From an uncultured Prevotellaceae bacterium (GTDB lineage Bacteria; Bacteroidota; Bacteroidia; Bacteroidales; Bacteroidaceae): a stretch of 16,535 nt of DNA. The stretch's first letter is position 1. Every line of letters starts with the position of its first letter. The position numbers and the translations under genes are program-made. Below the pieces are notes generated by a model. The model was given only the letters and a program-made list of their open reading frames with translations, ran no database searches and was not told the origin of the DNA. Below are positions 14,384-16,535 of the stretch, one piece after another. The stretch covers positions 1 to 16,535 of the forward strand of contig OMXX01000082.1 in the NCBI GenBank assembly GCA_900315105.1, read 5' to 3'.

Positions 14384-15049
14384 ATGGCAAAAATAGGTTA
14401 TATAATGGTCTCCGAGCATTATGACAGGCTTGAAGAAGACCGCAGATGGATGGACGACTATGGTTGCGTCCAGATCATAGAGGAAAGGGATGCTGACGAA
14501 AAGCAGCGTCCTTTGTGGAAGCAGCTGATGACGGCTCTGGAACGCGGTGATGAACTAGTCATCGCTAAATTCTCAAATGCGATTCGTGGCAGTCGTGAAC
14601 TGGCATCATTCCTGGAATTCTGCCGAATAAAAGTCATCCGTATCATAAGCATCCATGACCGCATAGACTCCAATAATGAGCTTTTCCCAGATACAAAGGT
14701 CTCCGATGTGCTTGAAATGATGGGAGCCCTTCCAGAAGAAGCCCTTGCTCTAAGGAAGGCATCAGCCCATGTGGTAAAGCTTCAGGAGAAGATCGCTGTT
14801 ACGATGCCTAGAGTATCTTCGGCAAAGATGAGACGCATGGAACGTGAGAAGACGGTTATCAACCTCTACAATGCAGGTCATCCTATAGATGAAATCTGGA
14901 AGGCAAGCGGTTTCCACAGTCGTAGTTCCATTTTCCGTATCTTGAACAAGCATGACATAGAACTTAACAGGGGCAAGCATTCGGGACCTATCAAGAAATG
15001 GGATGAACGTAAGAATCCTAGAAGCAAGGGAAAGGAAGAAAGAAGCTAA
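14384..15049 (+). CDS. Serine-recombinase-like protein with altered active site
   Basis: 221 residues from the ATG at 14384. The frame is open back to 14246, but that start would lie upstream of the promoter box. MAKIGYIMVSEH (1-12) matches the resolvase N-terminus GYxRVS with S10 as the nucleophile, but the usual Arg8 is Met. R42 and R68 (KFSNAIRGS, 62-70) align with canonical R45 and R71, while the canonical R68 position is Asn (N65). Residues 154-192 form a Hin/resolvase-like HTH (VINLYNAGHPIDEIWKASGF) and the tail is very basic. Known relatives in Bacteroidales mobile DNA are annotated as recombinases. It could recombine poorly or act only as a DNA-binding regulator. Its TAA overlaps the next gene's ATG (TAATG). 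Confidence 0.82.
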   Translation: MAKIGYIMVSEHYDRLEEDRRWMDDYGCVQIIEERDADEKQRPLWKQLMTALERGDELVIAKFSNAIRGSRELASFLEFCRIKVIRIISIHDRIDSNNELFPDTKVSDVLEMMGALPEEALALRKASAHVVKLQEKIAVTMPRVSSAKMRRMEREKTVINLYNAGHPIDEIWKASGFHSRSSIFRILNKHDIELNRGKHSGPIKKWDERKNPRSKGKEERS

Positions 15050-15735
15050 TGACACTATTAGAGGCAATTCAAGCTCGCCATTCGGTGAGAAGGTATATAG
15101 ACAAGCCGATAGAAGACAACCTTATCGGCATACTACAGGAGAAAGTGTATGAGGTAAACGAAAAAGGGTGCCTCCATATCCAGCTTGTAACCAATGAACC
15201 AAAAGCGTTCAGGGGAAAGATGGCTTATGGTACCTTCAGCGGTGTAAGCAACTATTTCGCGATGGTAGGCAGAAAAGCAGATGACCTGTCGGAACGCATA
15301 GGCTACTATGGTGAACAGTTGGTACTCTTAGCCCAGACACTAGGACTCAACACCTGTTGGGTCGGACTTACATACAACAATATCAAAGAGGCATACGAGA
15401 TTGATGAAGATGAAAAGCTATGCTGTCTGGTAGCACTCGGATATGGCGATGATCCAGGAAGGAATGTGAAGCATAAGAGTGTCAGTGACGTGAGTAACGC
15501 AAGTGATATTACACCTTTATGGTTTCGTAAAGGAATAGAAGCCGCCCTACTCGCCCCTACTGCCGTAAATCAGCAGAAGTTCCGATTTGAATATGTCAGT
15601 CCGCATGGTGACGGAGTTCACAAGGTTAAGGCAGAACGAGGATTTTCACTTATAGGCTATACGAGGATAGACCTGGGCATTGCCAAATATCACTTTGAGA
15701 CAGGTGCAGGGAAAAAGAACTTTGAATGGGTATAA
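15049..15735 (+). CDS. Nitroreductase-family flavoprotein
   Basis: 228 residues. The N-terminal half has the FMN-binding start AIQARHSVRRYIDKPI (R10, S12, R14, R15) and a central YGEQLVLLAQTLGLNTCWVGL helix-strand. The C-terminal half has GIEAALLAPTAVNQQKFRFEY and ends IDLGIAKYHFETGAG. This two-part arrangement resembles the putative TM-nitroreductase group (PF14512, from memory) rather than the classical NfsB type. Members reduce nitro- or quinone-like compounds with NAD(P)H in the cytoplasm; the substrate is not known here. It starts on the last base of the recombinase stop codon, so translation is coupled. A two-nt gap leads to the MmcQ/YjbR gene. It appears to be cargo of the element or a stress-defence gene set. 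Confidence 0.88.
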   Translation: MTLLEAIQARHSVRRYIDKPIEDNLIGILQEKVYEVNEKGCLHIQLVTNEPKAFRGKMAYGTFSGVSNYFAMVGRKADDLSERIGYYGEQLVLLAQTLGLNTCWVGLTYNNIKEAYEIDEDEKLCCLVALGYGDDPGRNVKHKSVSDVSNASDITPLWFRKGIEAALLAPTAVNQQKFRFEYVSPHGDGVHKVKAERGFSLIGYTRIDLGIAKYHFETGAGKKNFEWV

Positions 15736-15737
15736 CT

Positions 15738-16106
15738 ATGGATATAGAACAAGTAAGAGAATACGCACTATCTATATTTGGAGTGACAGAAGACCAGCCT
15801 TTTGGTGATGACATCATCACCTATCGTATTGAAGGAAAAATATTCCTTTGTCTCTGGCTAGGTGGAGGTTTGCATGACATGAGGAATTCAGAACCTCGTT
15901 TTGCCCTGAAACTGACACCTGACAGAAACGAAGAACTTCGAGAACAATATCCTGCTGTTACCCCAGCGTGGCATTGGAACAAGAAGCATTGGAGTGATGT
16001 GTATTACGAGCACTTAGAAGAAGATTTTGTTAAAACAATAATCAAAGAGTCATACGATCTCGTTGTTTCCAAGCTGCCCAAGTCAATCAGGATAAAATAT
16101 CAGTAA
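15738..16106 (+). CDS. MmcQ/YjbR-family protein
   Basis: 122 residues from the ATG at 15738; an ATG at 15726 would overlap the nitroreductase gene, and MDIEQVREYALSIFGVTEDQ is the usual start of this family. Family signs are the early helix VREYALSIFG, QPFGDDIITYRIEGKIFLCLWL, the FALKLTPDRNEELREQYPAVTPAWHWNKKHW core (residues 54-84, given in parts) and the end VVSKLPKSIR. Members are small single-domain proteins with a MmcQ/YjbR fold (DUF419), sometimes called DNA-binding; a biochemical role is not established. It sits 2 nt after the nitroreductase and 0 nt before the next gene, all one operon. Confidence 0.88.
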   Translation: MDIEQVREYALSIFGVTEDQPFGDDIITYRIEGKIFLCLWLGGGLHDMRNSEPRFALKLTPDRNEELREQYPAVTPAWHWNKKHWSDVYYEHLEEDFVKTIIKESYDLVVSKLPKSIRIKYQ

Positions 16107-16535
16107 ATGGAAGTTACGAACCTACTGGACGTAAGGACACGCGAGGAGCTTTATCAGTGGTATTTAGAAAACCACGATAAGGAGAAGGTGTGCTGGGTAA
16201 GAACAAGCCGGGCAGAGAAACCTATGCCAGGCGTTGTCAGTTATGTAGAAGCCGTTGAGGTCGCCCTATGCTTCGGATGGATAGACAGTACACAGAAAAG
16301 GGGCGAAGACGGTCGTCCTATCCAGAGGTTCACGCCAAGGCGCAAGAAAGGTATCTGGTGTGAGCAGAATGTGGAACGATGCAGAAGGCTTATCAAACTT
16401 GGCGAGATGACTCCCGCAGGCGAGGTAGTACTTCCAGATATGAATCCAGAACATTTTGTTTTCTATGACTGGGTCATAGAAGCATTGAAGGCTGATACCC
16501 AGACTTGGAATAACTATCAGTCATTCCCTGATGCA
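16107..16535 (+). CDS. YdeI/OmpD-associated-like protein (3' end outside window)
   Basis: An ATG immediately after the previous TAA opens a frame of 143 residues that runs to the window edge. The features match the YdeI/OmpD-associated family: a WYLENHDKEKVCWV start, VSYVEAVEVALCFGWIDST (residues about 47-65), the PRRKKGIWCEQN basic segment (about 77-88) and the RLIKLGEMTPAGEVVL part (about 93-108). The family is small and cytoplasmic; its role is poorly defined, with links to peptide resistance. It completes a cassette of recombinase, nitroreductase, MmcQ and YdeI genes read as one transcript. The gene is cut by the end of the window. Confidence 0.85.
   Translation, partial: MEVTNLLDVRTREELYQWYLENHDKEKVCWVRTSRAEKPMPGVVSYVEAVEVALCFGWIDSTQKRGEDGRPIQRFTPRRKKGIWCEQNVERCRRLIKLGEMTPAGEVVLPDMNPEHFVFYDWVIEALKADTQTWNNYQSFPDA

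Noticed and set aside
1..16535. tRNA or rRNA genes, insertion sequences, tyrosine integrase and attachment sites
   Set aside because: No tRNA-like cloverleaf, transposase with terminal repeats, or R-H-R-Y integrase was seen; the borders of the mobile module, if any, are not identifiable in this window.

Overview
The window looks like chromosomal accessory DNA of a member of the Bacteroidales (Prevotella/Bacteroides type). The support is Bacteroidales-style promoters (TTTG about 20 nt upstream of TAnnTTTG), a BspA-like leucine-rich-repeat surface protein with Listeria/Bacteroides repeats, a MobV relaxase paired with an OmpA-family protein, and starts that lack Shine-Dalgarno sequences. No tRNA, rRNA, CRISPR array, insertion sequence or tyrosine integrase was seen.

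Region 1 (1-5276, + strand) is one compact operon of six genes: a 5'-truncated unknown gene, an unknown protein resembling DUF6557, an unknown whose body looks like the FtsZ C-terminal domain, a small conserved unknown, a RavA-like MoxR AAA+ ATPase, and a ViaA-like VWA protein. Neighbours overlap by 38 and 47 nt or are separated by 3-10 nt, so all six are probably co-translated. By the known family behaviour, the ATPase and the MIDAS-bearing VWA protein should form a chaperone-like pair. The four upstream genes are candidate adaptors or clients, and a 73-bp duplicated segment links two of them.

Region 2 (5447-7129, - strand) holds a secreted BspA-like protein broken by a single-base frameshift, a consensus promoter for it, and a gene-poor spacer with a perfect 13-bp inverted repeat.

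Region 3 (7130-14137, - strand) is a mobilization module. Reading downstream, it has a lipoprotein, two small unknowns, two membrane proteins and a DnaD-like winged-helix protein, then a strong intrinsic terminator and a structured 230-nt intergenic region that is the best oriT candidate, then the MobV relaxase and an OmpA-family protein.

Region 4 (14246-16535, + strand) is divergent from region 3. A serine-recombinase-like protein with altered active-site residues is followed without gaps by a nitroreductase, an MmcQ/YjbR protein and a YdeI/OmpD-associated-like protein cut by the window end. The shared upstream region carries a promoter on each strand and two small palindromes that could be operators.

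The most notable points are the orphan FtsZ-C-like protein in a RavA-ViaA operon, the six-gene unknown operon next to the relaxase, the structured oriT-like region, and the recombinase homologue that appears to lack two catalytic arginines.
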